Positions 18,872 to 29,555 of a stretch of 64,000 nt of DNA are shown in pieces (position 1 is the first letter of the stretch; each line of letters begins with the position of its first letter). The position numbers and the translations under genes are program-made. Below the pieces are notes generated by a model. That model had not been told where the DNA came from, made no database searches, and was given only the letters and a program-made list of their open reading frames with translations. The DNA comes from Halomonas sp. GFAJ-1 (GTDB taxonomy: Bacteria > Pseudomonadota > Gammaproteobacteria > Pseudomonadales > Halomonadaceae): positions 2,666,001 through 2,730,000 of the forward strand of contig CP016490.1 of the NCBI GenBank assembly GCA_002966495.1. The letters are read 5' to 3'.

Positions 18872-19036
18872 TCGAAGGCGATGCCCCTGACTGCCCTTGG
18901 TGCTTATGCAGTGGTATGATGGCAGAGTATCTGCGCGCCGCCCTGTTGTACTGCTTTTTTTGGCACTACCGGGGGCGGCATTTTTAAGCGCTTTCAACTC
19001 TCGCAGTGCCAATGCAGTGCAAAGGATCTGACTTTC

Positions 19037-21742
19037 ATGGGTGACATCGCCAGAGAAATCTTGCCCGTCAATATTGAAGACGAGCTCAAACAGTCGTACC
19101 TCGACTATGCGATGAGTGTCATTATCGGTCGTGCGCTCCCCGACGTGCGCGACGGCCTCAAGCCTGTTCACCGGCGTGTGCTTTTTGCCATGCATGAACT
19201 GGGCAATGACTGGAATAAACCGTACAAGAAGTCGGCGCGTGTCGTCGGCGATGTCATCGGTAAATACCACCCGCACGGTGACAGTGCGGTATATGACACC
19301 ATCGTACGTATGGCCCAGCACTTCTCCATGCGCCACGTGCTGGTCGATGGCCAAGGTAACTTTGGCTCCATCGATGGGGACAGCGCCGCCGCTATGCGTT
19401 ACACCGAGGTGCGCATGGCGCGCCTCGCCCACGAGCTTTTGGCCGATCTGGAAAAAGATACGGTCGATTGGGTAGACAACTACGACGGCACCGAACGTAT
19501 TCCCGCCGTCATGCCGACAAAAGTGCCCAATCTGCTGATTAATGGGTCATCGGGCATCGCGGTGGGCATGGCCACCAATATCCCGCCGCATAACATGCGG
19601 GAGGTGATTGATGGGTGCTTGGCGTTAATCGACGACTATACGCTCACCGTCGATGACCTAATGCAGTACATTCCTGGGCCGGATTTCCCCACCGGCGGCA
19701 TTATTAATGGCCGTGCGGGCATTTTAGATGCTTACCGCACAGGGCGAGGGCGCATTTACGTGCGAGCCTGCCACACCATTGAGCATCATGATAAGAGTGG
19801 TCGTGACCACATCATTATTTCTGAGCTGCCGTATCAGGTGAATAAAGCGCGGTTGATTGAAAAAATCGCCGAGCTGGTGAAAGAGAAAAAGATTGAGGGT
19901 ATTGCCGAGCTACGCGATGAGTCGGATAAAGATGGCCTGCGTGTGGTGATTGAAGTTAAGCGCGGCGAGTCTGGCGAGGTAGTGGTTAATAACCTGTTTG
20001 CTCAAACACAGCTGCAAAACGTGTTTGGTATCAATATGGTGGCGCTTGAAAACGGTCAGCCTCGCACGCTCAATCTTAAAGAGATGCTCGAAGCGTTCAT
20101 TCGTCATCGCCGTGAAGTGGTTACCCGCCGCACGCTGTATGAGCTGAAGAAAGCCCGTGAGCGCGGCCATTTGTTAGAAGGCTTGGCCGTTGCCATCTCT
20201 AACATTGATGAAGTTATTGAACTGATCAAGGCGTCGCCCAACGCGGCAGAAGCTCGCGAAAAGCTGCTGGCTAAAATTTGGCAGCCAGGCCAAGTCACCG
20301 CCATGCTGGAACGTGCTGGTGCTACCTCTTGCAAGCCGGAAGACCTTGATGAAGGGTTTGGCCTTAACCCATCAGCAACCGAGTACCGCCTGTCGCATGC
20401 CCAGGCGCAGGCAATTCTTGAACTTCGTTTGCACCGCTTAACCGGCCTTGAAACTGAAAAGCTGCTCAGCGAATACCTGACGATTCTAGAGAAAATTGCT
20501 GAGTTCACGGCAATTTTGGCGTCACCTGACCGGCTAATGGAAGTTATTCGTGAAGAGCTGCACGCAGTGCGTGAGCAGTATGGTGATGACCGCCGCACGG
20601 AAATTCAGGCTAGCCACTTAGATCTCTCTATCGAAGATCTGATCGCCGAAGAGGATATGGTAGTAACCGTCTCTCGCTCTGGCTACGCCAAGACCCAGCC
20701 GTTGTCAGACTATCAAGCGCAGCGCCGGGGTGGTCGCGGTAAGTCAGCCACCTCCATGAAAGACGAAGATGTCATTGAGCATTTGCTGGTGGCGTCTACC
20801 CACGATACCGTGTTGCTATTCTCAAACCGTGGCAAAGTGTACTGGCTAAAAGTGTACGAAATGCCTAACGCTAGCCGTGGCTCGCGGGGCAAGCCACTGG
20901 TCAACATGCTGCCGCTGGAAGAGGGTGAGGCGGTTAACGCGATTCTGCCGGTGCGCGATTACGACCCTGAGCACTACATCTTCTTTGCCACGGCCAATGG
21001 CACCGTTAAACGTACCAGTCTTGAGCAATTCTCTCGTCCGCGTAGCGTCGGTTTGATTGCCATTGACCTAGAAGAGAGTGATCGCTTGGTAGGGGCCGCC
21101 ATTACCTCCGGCGCCGACCACGCCATGCTGCTCTCCTCAAACGGCAAGGCAATACGCTTTGAGGAAGGCAACGTGCGGGCCATGGGCCGCACCGCACGCG
21201 GCGTTCGTGGTATGCGCTTAGCGAAGAATGCCGAAGTCATCAGCCTTATCATTCCCAAGAGTCAGCAGATCGACGCTGAAGCGGATGCAGAGGCCGATGT
21301 GGAGCAGCAGGTGGAGCCGCAGGAGCAGATCCAGTCGGAAGGTCAGATTTACATTATGACCGCTAGTGAGAACGGCTACGGCAAGCGCACACGCTTAGAA
21401 GAGTTCCCGCTGCGTGGCCGTGGGGGGCAAGGCGTTATCGCCATGCAAACCAGCGAACGTAATGGGTCGCTAGTGGCTGCTATGCAGGTGTACGACAGCG
21501 ATGAAATGATGCTGATTACCGACCGTGGCACCTTGGTGCGTACCCGCGTCGAAGAAGTCTCCACGACCTCGCGCAACACCCAGGGCGTGATGCTGATTCG
21601 TTTAGGCAAAGAAGAGAAGCTGGTGAAAACCGTTCGTGTTGATGAGCCCGGGGAAAGCGACTTTGAAGCGCTTGAAGAGGGTGAGTCAAACATAGCTGAA
21701 GATGGCGCACAGGAACCGGGAACCGATGACACGTCATTATAA
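19037..21742 (+). CDS. gyrA: DNA gyrase subunit A
   Basis: Encodes 901 residues. The N-terminal breakage-reunion domain includes the catalytic Tyr in [10 protein letters not shown] (about residue 120), and the quinolone-resistance region [10 protein letters not shown] has the susceptible Ser and Asp. The GyrA box QRRGGRG (about 559-565) opens the C-terminal beta-pinwheel, which wraps DNA. An acidic, Gln-rich insertion at about residues 738-770 (E-A-D-A-E-A-D repeats) interrupts the pinwheel, and the tail is acidic. AAAGGATCTGACTTTC supplies the start. It heads the supraoperon continuing to rpsA. Confidence 0.97.
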   Translation: MGDIAREILPVNIEDELKQSYLDYAMSVIIGRALPDVRDGLKPVHRRVLFAMHELGNDWNKPYKKSARVVGDVIGKYHPHGDSAVYDTIVRMAQHFSMRHVLVDGQGNFGSIDGDSAAAMRYTEVRMARLAHELLADLEKDTVDWVDNYDGTERIPAVMPTKVPNLLINGSSGIAVGMATNIPPHNMREVIDGCLALIDDYTLTVDDLMQYIPGPDFPTGGIINGRAGILDAYRTGRGRIYVRACHTIEHHDKSGRDHIIISELPYQVNKARLIEKIAELVKEKKIEGIAELRDESDKDGLRVVIEVKRGESGEVVVNNLFAQTQLQNVFGINMVALENGQPRTLNLKEMLEAFIRHRREVVTRRTLYELKKARERGHLLEGLAVAISNIDEVIELIKASPNAAEAREKLLAKIWQPGQVTAMLERAGATSCKPEDLDEGFGLNPSATEYRLSHAQAQAILELRLHRLTGLETEKLLSEYLTILEKIAEFTAILASPDRLMEVIREELHAVREQYGDDRRTEIQASHLDLSIEDLIAEEDMVVTVSRSGYAKTQPLSDYQAQRRGGRGKSATSMKDEDVIEHLLVASTHDTVLLFSNRGKVYWLKVYEMPNASRGSRGKPLVNMLPLEEGEAVNAILPVRDYDPEHYIFFATANGTVKRTSLEQFSRPRSVGLIAIDLEESDRLVGAAITSGADHAMLLSSNGKAIRFEEGNVRAMGRTARGVRGMRLAKNAEVISLIIPKSQQIDAEADAEADVEQQVEPQEQIQSEGQIYIMTASENGYGKRTRLEEFPLRGRGGQGVIAMQTSERNGSLVAAMQVYDSDEMMLITDRGTLVRTRVEEVSTTSRNTQGVMLIRLGKEEKLVKTVRVDEPGESDFEALEEGESNIAEDGAQEPGTDDTSL

Positions 21743-22829
21743 CTTTTGTGCAGGGCCTGCGGCCCTGCCTGCTGCCGTACTTGAGCGTGCACGCAACGAA
21801 CTGCTGGATTATCACGGGCGTGGCCTGTCGGTAATGGAAATGAGTCATCGTAGCGATGAATTTGTGGCCATTGCCGAGCGCGCAGAAGCCGATCTGCGAG
21901 AGTTGCTGAATATTCCCAGTAACTACAAAGTGCTGTTTCTGCAAGGCGGTGCCAGTATGCAATTTGCTATGCTGCCCATGAACTTGTTAAGCGCGGGCGG
22001 CAGTGCCAACTTTATCCAGACCGGTATTTGGGGTAAAAAAGCACTTAGCGAAGCAAAGCACTTAGGCTATCGCTGCCATTTAGCGGGTAGCAGCGAAGCG
22101 AATGGCAATACAGCAGTGCCTGCTTTAGATACGCTGTCTTTAAGCAGTGACGCGGCCTATCTGCACTATACGTCGAACGAAACAATTGGCGGGTTAGAGT
22201 TTGATTATACGCCGGTGGCACAGCGTGCCGATGGCACGGTGATACCGCTTGTGTGCGATATGTCGTCGAACATTCTTTCTGGCCCGATTAACGTGGCTGA
22301 TTTTGGCGTTATCTATGCGGGTGCCCAAAAGAATATTGGCCCTGCGGGGTTAACGCTGGTTATCGTGCGCGATGATTTGCTAGGTAAAGCAGTGCCCGGC
22401 GCGCCTTCGTTATTTGATTATCAGCAGCTTGCAGAAGCGGGCTCTATGGTAAATACGCCGCCAACCTATGCTTGGTACTTGTCGGGGTTAGTATTCCAGT
22501 GGCTTAAAGATGAGATGGGTGGCCTTAACGCAATGGATACCCTTAATCAGCGTAAAGCGGACAAGCTTTACGCGGCGATTGATGCCAGCGCGTTTTATAG
22601 CAACCCTATTGCTCTTCGTAACCGCTCTCGCATGAACGTGCCCTTTGTGTTGGCAGATGCCGCATTGGATAAAGCGTTTCTAGAAGAAGCGGACGAAGCG
22701 GGGCTGTTGAATCTGAAAGGCCACCGCAGTGTAGGCGGTATGCGTGCCAGTTTATACAATGCCGTGCCTGAAGAAGCAGTTGATGCGTTAATCGCCTTTA
22801 TGGCGGATTTTGAACAACGAAGGGGCTAA
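21726..22829 (+). CDS. serC: Phosphoserine aminotransferase
   Basis: Encodes 367 residues from the ATG at 21726, preceded by AGGAACCG. A start at 21702 would add eight residues absent from the family. It overlaps the gyrA 3' end by 17 bases. [10 protein letters not shown] opens the protein, and the PLP-binding Lys is in [13 protein letters not shown] (about 194-206). It converts 3-phosphohydroxypyruvate and glutamate to phosphoserine and 2-oxoglutarate, and also serves pyridoxal phosphate synthesis. The gyrA-serC-pheA order is known from pseudomonads and relatives. Confidence 0.96.
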   Translation: MTRHYNFCAGPAALPAAVLERARNELLDYHGRGLSVMEMSHRSDEFVAIAERAEADLRELLNIPSNYKVLFLQGGASMQFAMLPMNLLSAGGSANFIQTGIWGKKALSEAKHLGYRCHLAGSSEANGNTAVPALDTLSLSSDAAYLHYTSNETIGGLEFDYTPVAQRADGTVIPLVCDMSSNILSGPINVADFGVIYAGAQKNIGPAGLTLVIVRDDLLGKAVPGAPSLFDYQQLAEAGSMVNTPPTYAWYLSGLVFQWLKDEMGGLNAMDTLNQRKADKLYAAIDASAFYSNPIALRNRSRMNVPFVLADAALDKAFLEEADEAGLLNLKGHRSVGGMRASLYNAVPEEAVDALIAFMADFEQRRG

Positions 22830-22834
22830 CCATC

Positions 22835-23926
22835 ATGTCCGATACGCCGATTGTTTTGGACGAATTACGTCAACGTATCGACCAGTTAGATGGCGATATA
22901 TTGCGCTTGATTAGCGAGCGGGCGAGCTGTGCGCAGCAGGTAGCCCACGTTAAGCTAGCCGAAGATAAAGATGCCGTGTTTTATCGCCCTGAGCGAGAAG
23001 CGCAGGTATTACGCCGTATCATGGCGCTTAATTCAGGCCCGCTTGATGCTGAGGAAATGGCGCGGTTATTTCGTGAAATCATGTCGGCGTGTCTTGCCCT
23101 TGAGCAGCCTGTTAAAGTTGCCTACCTCGGCCCTGAGGGCACCTTTACGCAGCAAGCAGCGTTAAAGCACTTTGGCGAAAGTGCGGTTAGCCTGCCAATG
23201 GCGGCCATTGACGAAGTTTTCCGTGAAGTAGAAGCGGGCGCCGTCAACTACGGCGTGGTACCGGTTGAGAATTCAACCGAGGGTGTTGTAAACCATACCC
23301 TCGATACGTTTATGGATTCCTCGATCAAGATTTGCGGTGAAGTGGTGTTACGTATTCATCACCACTTATTGATCAGCGAGACGACCCGCAAGGATAAGGT
23401 CTCCAGAATTTACTCTCACCCGCAGTCGTTTGGTCAATGCCGTAAGTGGCTAGATGCCCACTATCCCCACGCTGAAAGGGTGCCGGTGTCATCAAATGCG
23501 GAAGCCGCTAAGCTGGTGAAAACCGAATGGCATAGCGCCGCGATTGCTGGTGATATGGCCGCTAAGCTCTATGGGCTTGAGCGTATTGCCGACAAGATAG
23601 AAGACCGTCCTGATAACTCGACACGCTTCTTGATCATTGGCAACCAAGATGTGCCGATGTCCGGTGAGGACAAAACGTCAATTGTTGTTGCCATGCGCAA
23701 CCAGCCAGGGGCCTTGCACGATTTGTTAGAGCCCTTCCACCGCCACAAAATTGATTTAACGCGTATTGAGACGCGCCCTTCACGTACAGGCGCTTGGAAC
23801 TACGTGTTCTTCATCGATTTCAAAGGCCATCGTGACGAACCTCAAGTGGCTGCGGTTCTGGAAGAAGTTAAGCTGCGCGCCTCTGAACTACGGGTGCTGG
23901 GCTCTTACCCCCAGGGCGTGCTGTGA
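22835..23926 (+). CDS. pheA: Bifunctional chorismate mutase / prephenate dehydratase
   Basis: Encodes 363 residues. An AroQ-type chorismate mutase domain (about 1-90, LRQRIDQLDGDILRLISERA) is followed by prephenate dehydratase (YLGPEGTFTQQAAL near 97 and VPVENSTEGVV near 143) and a C-terminal ACT domain (about 275-350). The phenylalanine-binding ESRP motif appears as E-T-R-P. It makes phenylpyruvate from chorismate and is expected to be feedback-inhibited by phenylalanine. The stop overlaps the GTG start of the next gene. Confidence 0.96.
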   Translation: MSDTPIVLDELRQRIDQLDGDILRLISERASCAQQVAHVKLAEDKDAVFYRPEREAQVLRRIMALNSGPLDAEEMARLFREIMSACLALEQPVKVAYLGPEGTFTQQAALKHFGESAVSLPMAAIDEVFREVEAGAVNYGVVPVENSTEGVVNHTLDTFMDSSIKICGEVVLRIHHHLLISETTRKDKVSRIYSHPQSFGQCRKWLDAHYPHAERVPVSSNAEAAKLVKTEWHSAAIAGDMAAKLYGLERIADKIEDRPDNSTRFLIIGNQDVPMSGEDKTSIVVAMRNQPGALHDLLEPFHRHKIDLTRIETRPSRTGAWNYVFFIDFKGHRDEPQVAAVLEEVKLRASELRVLGSYPQGVL

Positions 23927-26214
23927 CAAAGCGGGTGTTAAAGAGTAGCCATCAGGTGATGTGTCATGAGCCTCGGCTACTGATTGTTGGGCTTGGTCTT
24001 ATCGGTGGCTCTTTGGCGGCGGCGCTTCGCGCCTCAGGATTTAACGGCCAGATTGTAGCCTGTGACCCTAACGCAAGCGAAGTCGCTCTCGGGGTAGAGT
24101 TGGGGCTGATTGACGCCGGAGGCACGCAGCTTGCCAAGCTCCTTGAAGGCGTTTCCATGGTGGTGCTGGCCGTACCGGTGCTGGCCATGGAGAGTGTTAT
24201 GCAGACGCTATCAGCAGGACTCTCTGCGGCGGCGGATAACGTGGCGATCACCGATGTTGGCAGCACTAAAGCAACCATTCGTGAATGTGCTGAGCGAGTA
24301 TTTGGCGGTGTGCCGAGCAATATGGTGCTAGGGCACCCAATAGCGGGTTCTGAAAAAAGCGGTGTAGCAGCGGCTAACCCATCACTTTACGTTAACCATA
24401 AAGTGATTCTTACCCCTGAACCTGATGTTAATGCCGATGCATTGGCGCGGGTAGAAGCTTTATGGCAAGCCTGTGGCGCACAAGTCCTGCAGATGAGCGT
24501 TGAGCGACACGATCAGGTGCTGGCGCGCACCAGCCATTTGCCGCATTTGCTGGCATTTTCCTTGGTAGACACCTTGGCCCGCCAAGATGAGCGACTAGAT
24601 ATTTTTCGCTACGCAGCGGGTGGCTTTCGCGACTTTACCCGCATTGCTGGCAGCGATCCGGCCATGTGGCGGGACATATTTATTGCTAACCGTGACGCGG
24701 TGTTGTCCTCATTAGATGATTTTGAAGCGGGCTTGGCGCGGCTAAGGCAGGCCGTTGAACGTGGCGACAGCGATGCGCTGATTGCCACGTTTGATCGCGC
24801 TAGCCATGCGCGACACTATTTTGACACCTTACTTAATAAAACTAGTTATCAGGCGGAATATCACATGCAACCACAGGGTAAGGTTACCTATCGGGTGAGT
24901 CCCGGTGGCCAAGCGCAAGGCCGCTTGCGCGTGCCGGGCGATAAATCCATGTCTCACCGCTCTATTATGCTTGGTGCATTAGCCGAAGGTGTGACCGAAG
25001 TTAAGGGCTTTTTAGAAGGTGAAGATAGCTTGGCGACCCTTCAAGCGTTTCGTGAGATGGGCGTGGCTATCGAGGGACCGCACCAAGGGCGGGTTACCAT
25101 TCACGGAGTAGGCTTGCATGGGCTTAAAGCCCCTTCAGGCCCGATTTACGTGGGTAACTCCGGTACGGCTATGCGCTTGTTCGCAGGCTTGCTGGCAGGC
25201 CAGGCATTTGATAGCGAACTAACAGGCGATGAGTCTCTAACCAAGCGCCCGATGGGGCGTGTGGCAGACCCGCTGCGCTTAATGGGCGCCACTATTGATA
25301 CGGCAGAGGGTGGGCGCCCGCCGCTTAACATCAAAGGCGGTGCGCCGCTTAAAGGTATTTTCTACGATATGCCAATGGCCAGTGCCCAGGTGAAGTCCTG
25401 CCTGCTGTTGGCGGGTTTATACGCTGAAGGTGAAACCAAAGTGCGTGAGCCGGCACCCACCCGTGACCATACCGAGCGCATGCTTAATGGCTTTGGCTAT
25501 ACGGTTTCCCGCGAAGGAGATACCTGCTGGTTGCAGGGCGGTGGCAAGCTGACTGCCAGCCCCATTGATGTGCCATCGGATATCTCGTCAGCAACGTTCT
25601 TTTTGGTGGCGGCTGCGATTACTCCCGGGGCTGATATTACCCTTGAGCACGTAGGGATAAACCCAACGCGTGTTGGCGTGATTAATATTCTAACGCTGAT
25701 GGGCGCTGATTTGACGCTTGAAAATGAGCGTGAAGTGGGTGGGGAGCCCGTGGCGGATATTCGCATTCGCTATACGCCTTTAAAAGGCATTGATATACCG
25801 GTTGATCAAGTGCCGTTAGCCATTGATGAGTTTCCGGCGCTGTTTATCGCTGCTGCTAACGCCCAGGGCACCACGCGCCTGCGGGGCGCTGAAGAGCTAC
25901 GGGTTAAAGAATCGGATCGCATTCAGGCGATGGCCGATGGTCTGGCCGTTTTGGGTGTCGAGCACTACGTTGTAGAGGATGGCATCGACATCCTAGGCAA
26001 CGGTAATGATCAAGTGCCCAGCTACGGCGGCGGACGGATCGACAGTTTGGGTGATCACCGTATCGCCATGTCGTTTGCCATCGCATCACTACGGGCTAGC
26101 GATGAGATCATCATCGATGATTGCGCCAACGTGGCGACGTCGTTCCCTGATTTTGTCGCATTAGCGCAGCGCATTGGTATGAATGTTAGTGTGGAGGGCA
26201 GTAATGACGCTTAA
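23923..26214 (+). CDS. tyrA-aroA: Fused prephenate dehydrogenase (TyrA) and EPSP synthase (AroA)
   Basis: Encodes 763 residues if the GTG at 23923 (overlapping the pheA stop as GTGA) is used, or 751 from the ATG at 23959; the start is uncertain. The TyrA part (about 18-310) begins with the NAD-binding G-L-G-L-I-G-G-S-L motif and contains [12 protein letters not shown]. The AroA part (about 323-763) begins near YRVSPGG and has [19 protein letters not shown] and [13 protein letters not shown]. The enzymes act on either side of chorismate: AroA makes EPSP and TyrA makes 4-hydroxyphenylpyruvate. An internal ATG at 24865 lies at the domain junction. This fusion is known in pseudomonad-like lineages. 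Confidence 0.95.
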   Translation: MTKRVLKSSHQVMCHEPRLLIVGLGLIGGSLAAALRASGFNGQIVACDPNASEVALGVELGLIDAGGTQLAKLLEGVSMVVLAVPVLAMESVMQTLSAGLSAAADNVAITDVGSTKATIRECAERVFGGVPSNMVLGHPIAGSEKSGVAAANPSLYVNHKVILTPEPDVNADALARVEALWQACGAQVLQMSVERHDQVLARTSHLPHLLAFSLVDTLARQDERLDIFRYAAGGFRDFTRIAGSDPAMWRDIFIANRDAVLSSLDDFEAGLARLRQAVERGDSDALIATFDRASHARHYFDTLLNKTSYQAEYHMQPQGKVTYRVSPGGQAQGRLRVPGDKSMSHRSIMLGALAEGVTEVKGFLEGEDSLATLQAFREMGVAIEGPHQGRVTIHGVGLHGLKAPSGPIYVGNSGTAMRLFAGLLAGQAFDSELTGDESLTKRPMGRVADPLRLMGATIDTAEGGRPPLNIKGGAPLKGIFYDMPMASAQVKSCLLLAGLYAEGETKVREPAPTRDHTERMLNGFGYTVSREGDTCWLQGGGKLTASPIDVPSDISSATFFLVAAAITPGADITLEHVGINPTRVGVINILTLMGADLTLENEREVGGEPVADIRIRYTPLKGIDIPVDQVPLAIDEFPALFIAAANAQGTTRLRGAEELRVKESDRIQAMADGLAVLGVEHYVVEDGIDILGNGNDQVPSYGGGRIDSLGDHRIAMSFAIASLRASDEIIIDDCANVATSFPDFVALAQRIGMNVSVEGSNDA

Positions 26215-26893
26215 TGTACCCGTGCTGACCATTGATGGCCCCGGTGGGGCGGGCAAGGGTACTATTAGCAGCCTAATGGCCGAACGCTTGGGATGGCACT
26301 TGCTCGACAGTGGTGCGCTTTACCGGCTCACTGCCCAGGCGGCAGTGAAACACGGCGTTGCCCTGGATGATGAGGCAGCGCTTGCCAAGCTTGCAGTGCA
26401 GTTAGATGTTGCTTTTCCTGTAGAAGAGGGCCAACCCCGCACGCTGCTGGAAGGAGAAGACGTTACCCGTGCTATTCGCACTGAGCAGGCGGGTGAGCGT
26501 GCCTCTCAAGTGGCGGTGTTGCCCTTAGTGCGTGAGGCGCTTTTCCAGCGCCAGCGCGACTTCTGTCAGTCGCCAGGGCTAGTCGCAGATGGCCGGGACA
26601 TGGGAACCGTAGTGTTTCCAGAGGCGCCCCTAAAGATTTTTCTAACGGCAAGCGCGGAAGAGCGAGCCCATCGGCGGTATCAACAGTTGCAGGAAGCCGG
26701 GGTGGATGCTAGTCTTTCGAGTCTTTTAAAGGAGATTCAGGCACGCGATGCACGCGATACGCAGCGCAGTGTGGCCCCTCTCAAGCTGGCAGATGATGCC
26801 ATTACGCTTGACACCACACGCCTGAGCATACCGGAAGTGGTTGAACGGTTGACCGTTTTGCTAGCCCAGCGTGGCATGGCAAACGGCATTTGA
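26204..26893 (+). CDS. cmk: Cytidylate kinase
   Basis: Encodes 229 residues from the ATG at 26204, with GGAGGGCAGTA upstream; it overlaps the aroA end by 11 bases. The P-loop is GPGGAGKGT (about 11-19). DSGALYR (about 34-40) and [11 protein letters not shown] (about 130-140) are the CMP-binding signatures. It phosphorylates CMP and dCMP. It lies directly before rpsA, as in most proteobacteria. Confidence 0.96.
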   Translation: MTLNVPVLTIDGPGGAGKGTISSLMAERLGWHLLDSGALYRLTAQAAVKHGVALDDEAALAKLAVQLDVAFPVEEGQPRTLLEGEDVTRAIRTEQAGERASQVAVLPLVREALFQRQRDFCQSPGLVADGRDMGTVVFPEAPLKIFLTASAEERAHRRYQQLQEAGVDASLSSLLKEIQARDARDTQRSVAPLKLADDAITLDTTRLSIPEVVERLTVLLAQRGMANGI

Positions 26894-27047
26894 TTCTCCC
26901 TTGCGGCGTTTTTGGATAGGTGTCACGACGTGGCAGGGCGGCAGTTCATATGATCGTTCATATCAGTGAGCCCGGTCAGGTCTAACCAGCGCTAACACCT
27001 CCAAAAGCTGAATGACATTAGGCCCGTACTCGCTGGTGGTGCGGAGA

Positions 27048-27061
27048 AGGCATTTATGCCT
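27048..27061 (+). promoter_or_regulatory. Perfect hairpin in the rpsA leader
   Basis: AGGCAT-TT-ATGCCT lies 27 bases before the rpsA ATG. In E. coli the rpsA leader folds into hairpins that let S1 repress its own translation. A similar role here is inference. The start codon also has a recognisable AGGA site, unlike the degenerate one in E. coli. Confidence 0.35.
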
Positions 27062-27088
27062 CAACAACGTTGATCACGTAGGAAAACC

Positions 27089-28768
27089 ATGAGCGAAAGC
27101 TTTGCTGAACTGTTTGAACAGTCTCTTAACGACATCAATATGGAGCCAGGCGCTATTGTCGCGGCTCAAGTTGTCGACATCGATGGTGACTGGGTTACCG
27201 TCAACGCTGGTCTAAAATCTGAAGGTCAGATTCCGGCGTCACAATTCCGCGATGAAAACGGTGAACTGAACATCGCTATCGGCGACGACGTTCACGTTGC
27301 ATTGGAAGCCGTTGAAGATGGCTTCGGTGAGACGCGTCTGTCCCGTGAGAAAGCCAAGCGCGCAGAAGCTTGGAAGGTTCTGGAAGCTGCCTTCGAGAAA
27401 GACGAAGTCATCAAAGGCGTGATCAACGGCAAAGTCAAAGGCGGCTTCACCGTCGAAGTTGATTCTATTCGTGCCTTCTTGCCGGGTTCTCTGGTTGACG
27501 TTCGCCCGGTTCGCGACACTGCGCACCTGGAAAACAAAGAGCTGGACTTTAAAGTCATCAAGCTTGATCCGAAGCGCAACAACGTCGTTGTATCGCGTCG
27601 TGCCGTGCTTGAAGCAGAGAACAGTGCCGAGCGCGAAGCGCTGCTGGCAACTCTGCAGGAAGGTCAGCAGATTAAAGGTATCGTTAAGAACCTGACTGAC
27701 TACGGTGCCTTCGTTGACCTAGGCGGTGTTGATGGCCTGTTGCACATCACCGATATGGCGTGGAAGCGCATCAAGCATCCGTCTGAAATCGTTGCTGTTG
27801 GCGACGAGATCAACGTTAAAGTGCTGAAATTTGATCGTGAGCGTAACCGCGTTTCACTAGGTCTGAAGCAGCTTGGCGAAGATCCGTGGGTCAACATCAA
27901 GCAGCGCTATCCGGAGAACACCAAAGTTCAAGCCGTGGTCACTAACCTGACCGATTACGGCTGCTTTGCAGAGCTGGAAGAAGGCGTTGAAGGTCTGGTT
28001 CACGTTTCTGAAATGGACTGGACTAACAAAAACATCCATCCGTCTAAAGTTGTTCAAGTGGGCGACGATGTTGACGTTATGGTTCTGGATATCGATGAAG
28101 AGCGTCGTCGTATTTCTCTGGGTATTAAGCAGTGCACTGCTAACCCATGGGAAACCTTCAACGCTGAATACAACAAGGGCGACCGCGTTTCGGGTACCAT
28201 CAAGTCAATCACCGACTTTGGTATCTTTATCGGCCTTGAAGGCGGTATCGATGGTCTGGTTCACCTGTCCGATATCTCCTGGACAGAAACTGGCGAAGAA
28301 GCAGTACGCAACTTCAAGAAAGGCGACGAAGCTGAAGCCGTCATCCTTTCTATCGATCCAGAGCGCGAGCGTATTTCTTTAGGTATTAAGCAAATGGATT
28401 CTGATCCGGTTGCTGAATATCTGTCTGTTAACGACAAGGGCAGCATTGTGACTGGCCGTATCGTTGAAGTTGACGCTAAAGAAGCTCACGTTGAACTGGC
28501 GACAGATGTTATCGCTATTTTGAAGGCGTCTGAGATCAGTGCTGATCGTGTGGAAGATGCGCGTAACGTATTGAACGAAGGCGACAGCGTTGAAGCGCGT
28601 ATTGTTAACGTCGATCGTAAGAGTCGTCAGATCAATCTGTCGATTAAGGCGAAAGAGCAAGACGATACTCGTCAGAACCTGAAGAAACTGCGTGATCAAG
28701 AGCCCGAATCAGCAGGTGGTCCGACCACTATCGGTGACCTTATCAAGCAGCAGATGGGTCAAGACTAA
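27089..28768 (+). CDS. rpsA: 30S ribosomal protein S1
   Basis: Encodes 559 residues, the E. coli size, built of six S1 RNA-binding domains of about 70-85 residues. The repeats are easy to see, with [16 protein letters not shown] (about 208) and similar [18 protein letters not shown] (about 376) cores. S1 binds mRNA leaders and the ribosome and aids initiation on structured messages. Codon use is more biased than in neighbouring genes, as expected for a highly expressed protein. It ends the gyrA-rpsA supraoperon. Confidence 0.98.
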   Translation: MSESFAELFEQSLNDINMEPGAIVAAQVVDIDGDWVTVNAGLKSEGQIPASQFRDENGELNIAIGDDVHVALEAVEDGFGETRLSREKAKRAEAWKVLEAAFEKDEVIKGVINGKVKGGFTVEVDSIRAFLPGSLVDVRPVRDTAHLENKELDFKVIKLDPKRNNVVVSRRAVLEAENSAEREALLATLQEGQQIKGIVKNLTDYGAFVDLGGVDGLLHITDMAWKRIKHPSEIVAVGDEINVKVLKFDRERNRVSLGLKQLGEDPWVNIKQRYPENTKVQAVVTNLTDYGCFAELEEGVEGLVHVSEMDWTNKNIHPSKVVQVGDDVDVMVLDIDEERRRISLGIKQCTANPWETFNAEYNKGDRVSGTIKSITDFGIFIGLEGGIDGLVHLSDISWTETGEEAVRNFKKGDEAEAVILSIDPERERISLGIKQMDSDPVAEYLSVNDKGSIVTGRIVEVDAKEAHVELATDVIAILKASEISADRVEDARNVLNEGDSVEARIVNVDRKSRQINLSIKAKEQDDTRQNLKKLRDQEPESAGGPTTIGDLIKQQMGQD

Positions 28769-28788
28769 TTCATTAGTTCTTGCCTATG

Positions 28789-28820
28789 AAAGCGCCGCCC
28801 ATTAGGGCGGCGCTTTTTTT
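28789..28820 (+). terminator. Strong terminator after rpsA
   Basis: AGCGCCGCCC-ATTA-GGGCGGCGCT is a perfect ten-base-pair, all but two GC, followed by seven T. It closes the supraoperon. Confidence 0.95.
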
Positions 28821-29092
28821 ATGGCTTATGCAGTGTTGAGTAACGGTAGTTCATTGCGCCTGTAGTAACTATTTTTTACTTGTTAATTTTAAAGTGCTGA
28901 ACTTTTAAGCTTTACCTAAGTCTGTAAAATTGATTAGTAAATATCACAAAATCATCTAGACTAGTTGTCAATTAGCACTTTTACGGCAATAATGTGTCAG
29001 CATCCTGAATTAATGGGTATTGAGCTTGCCCGCTCTATGCCTCATGCGGTTAAATTTACGCTACGTTAAACCCTGGCTACAAAGGAACTCCT
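28821..29092 (+). promoter_or_regulatory. AT-rich mvaT upstream region with a sigma70 promoter
   Basis: The stretch between the rpsA terminator and mvaT is markedly AT-rich. A near-consensus promoter is visible: TTGTCA at 28965-28970, a 17-base spacer, and AATAAT at 28988-28993. Transcription would start near 29000. AT-rich DNA at this site could be bound by MvaT itself, consistent with autorepression known for this family. The autoregulation is inference. Confidence 0.6.
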
Positions 29093-29464
29093 ATGTCACT
29101 TTTAAATGAATATATCCAGAAAGAGCAGCAGCTGAAACAACTCCAGGAAGACCTTCAACGCCTGGAGGGTGATCAACGCTTAAAAAGCGAGCTGGAGTTT
29201 AAAGCTAAGCTTGAGGCATTGATGAATGAATTTGGTAAACGTCCTGCCGATGTGATTGCCCTATTAGATCCAGCATCAGATCAGCGCAGTGCTAAAGCGC
29301 CTACTGCGTCATCACGTCGTAAGCGTCGTCTGAAGATTTATAAAAACCCGCATAGCGGTGAAGTGATTGAGACCCGTGGCGGTAATCATAAAGGCCTGCG
29401 TAATTGGAAAAACGAGCATGGCGATGAAGCCGTTGAGTCTTGGCTGGTACGCATGGAAGACTAA
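29093..29464 (+). CDS. mvaT: MvaT/MvaU-family nucleoid protein (H-NS-like silencer)
   Basis: Encodes 123 residues. The N-terminal coiled coil MSLLNEYIQKEQQLKQL... (about 1-55) drives oligomerisation. A Lys/Arg/Ser/Ala linker (about 65-85) leads to a DNA-binding domain containing YKNPHSGEVIETRGGNHKGL (about 87-106), nearly the same as in Pseudomonas MvaT. The R-G-G-N loop inserts into the minor groove of AT-rich DNA. Members silence horizontally acquired genes. AAAGGAACTCCT precedes the ATG. It is monocistronic, with its own promoter and terminator. Confidence 0.92.
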   Translation: MSLLNEYIQKEQQLKQLQEDLQRLEGDQRLKSELEFKAKLEALMNEFGKRPADVIALLDPASDQRSAKAPTASSRRKRRLKIYKNPHSGEVIETRGGNHKGLRNWKNEHGDEAVESWLVRMED

Positions 29465-29474
29465 GCAGTTTAAT

Positions 29475-29508
29475 CCGGCATTTCTTAACAGAAGTGCCGG
29501 TTTTTTTT
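29475..29508 (+). terminator. Terminator of mvaT
   Basis: CCGGCATTTCT and AGAAGTGCCGG pair (one T-G pair) around a TAAC loop, followed by eight T. Confidence 0.92.
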
Positions 29509-29510
29509 GA

Positions 29511-29532
29511 ACGACGTTAAATTTAACGTCGT
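29511..29532. repeat. 22-bp perfect palindrome
   Basis: ACGACGTTAAA directly followed by its reverse complement TTTAACGTCGT, with no spacer. It sits between the mvaT terminator and the 3' end of the convergent AraC-type gene. Neither side has a T tract, so it does not look like a normal terminator. Its function is unknown. Confidence 0.8.
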
Positions 29533-29555
29533 GTTTAATAGGTAGGCTGCGCTTG

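Noticed and set aside
20104..20598. Long antisense frames within gyrA and other core genes
   Set aside because: They are shadows of highly biased coding frames, with Ser/Arg-rich translation and no ribosome-binding sites.
28992..29069. 25-codon open frame upstream of mvaT
   Set aside because: Its ATG overlaps the -10 element of the proposed mvaT promoter, so it would not be in the mRNA.
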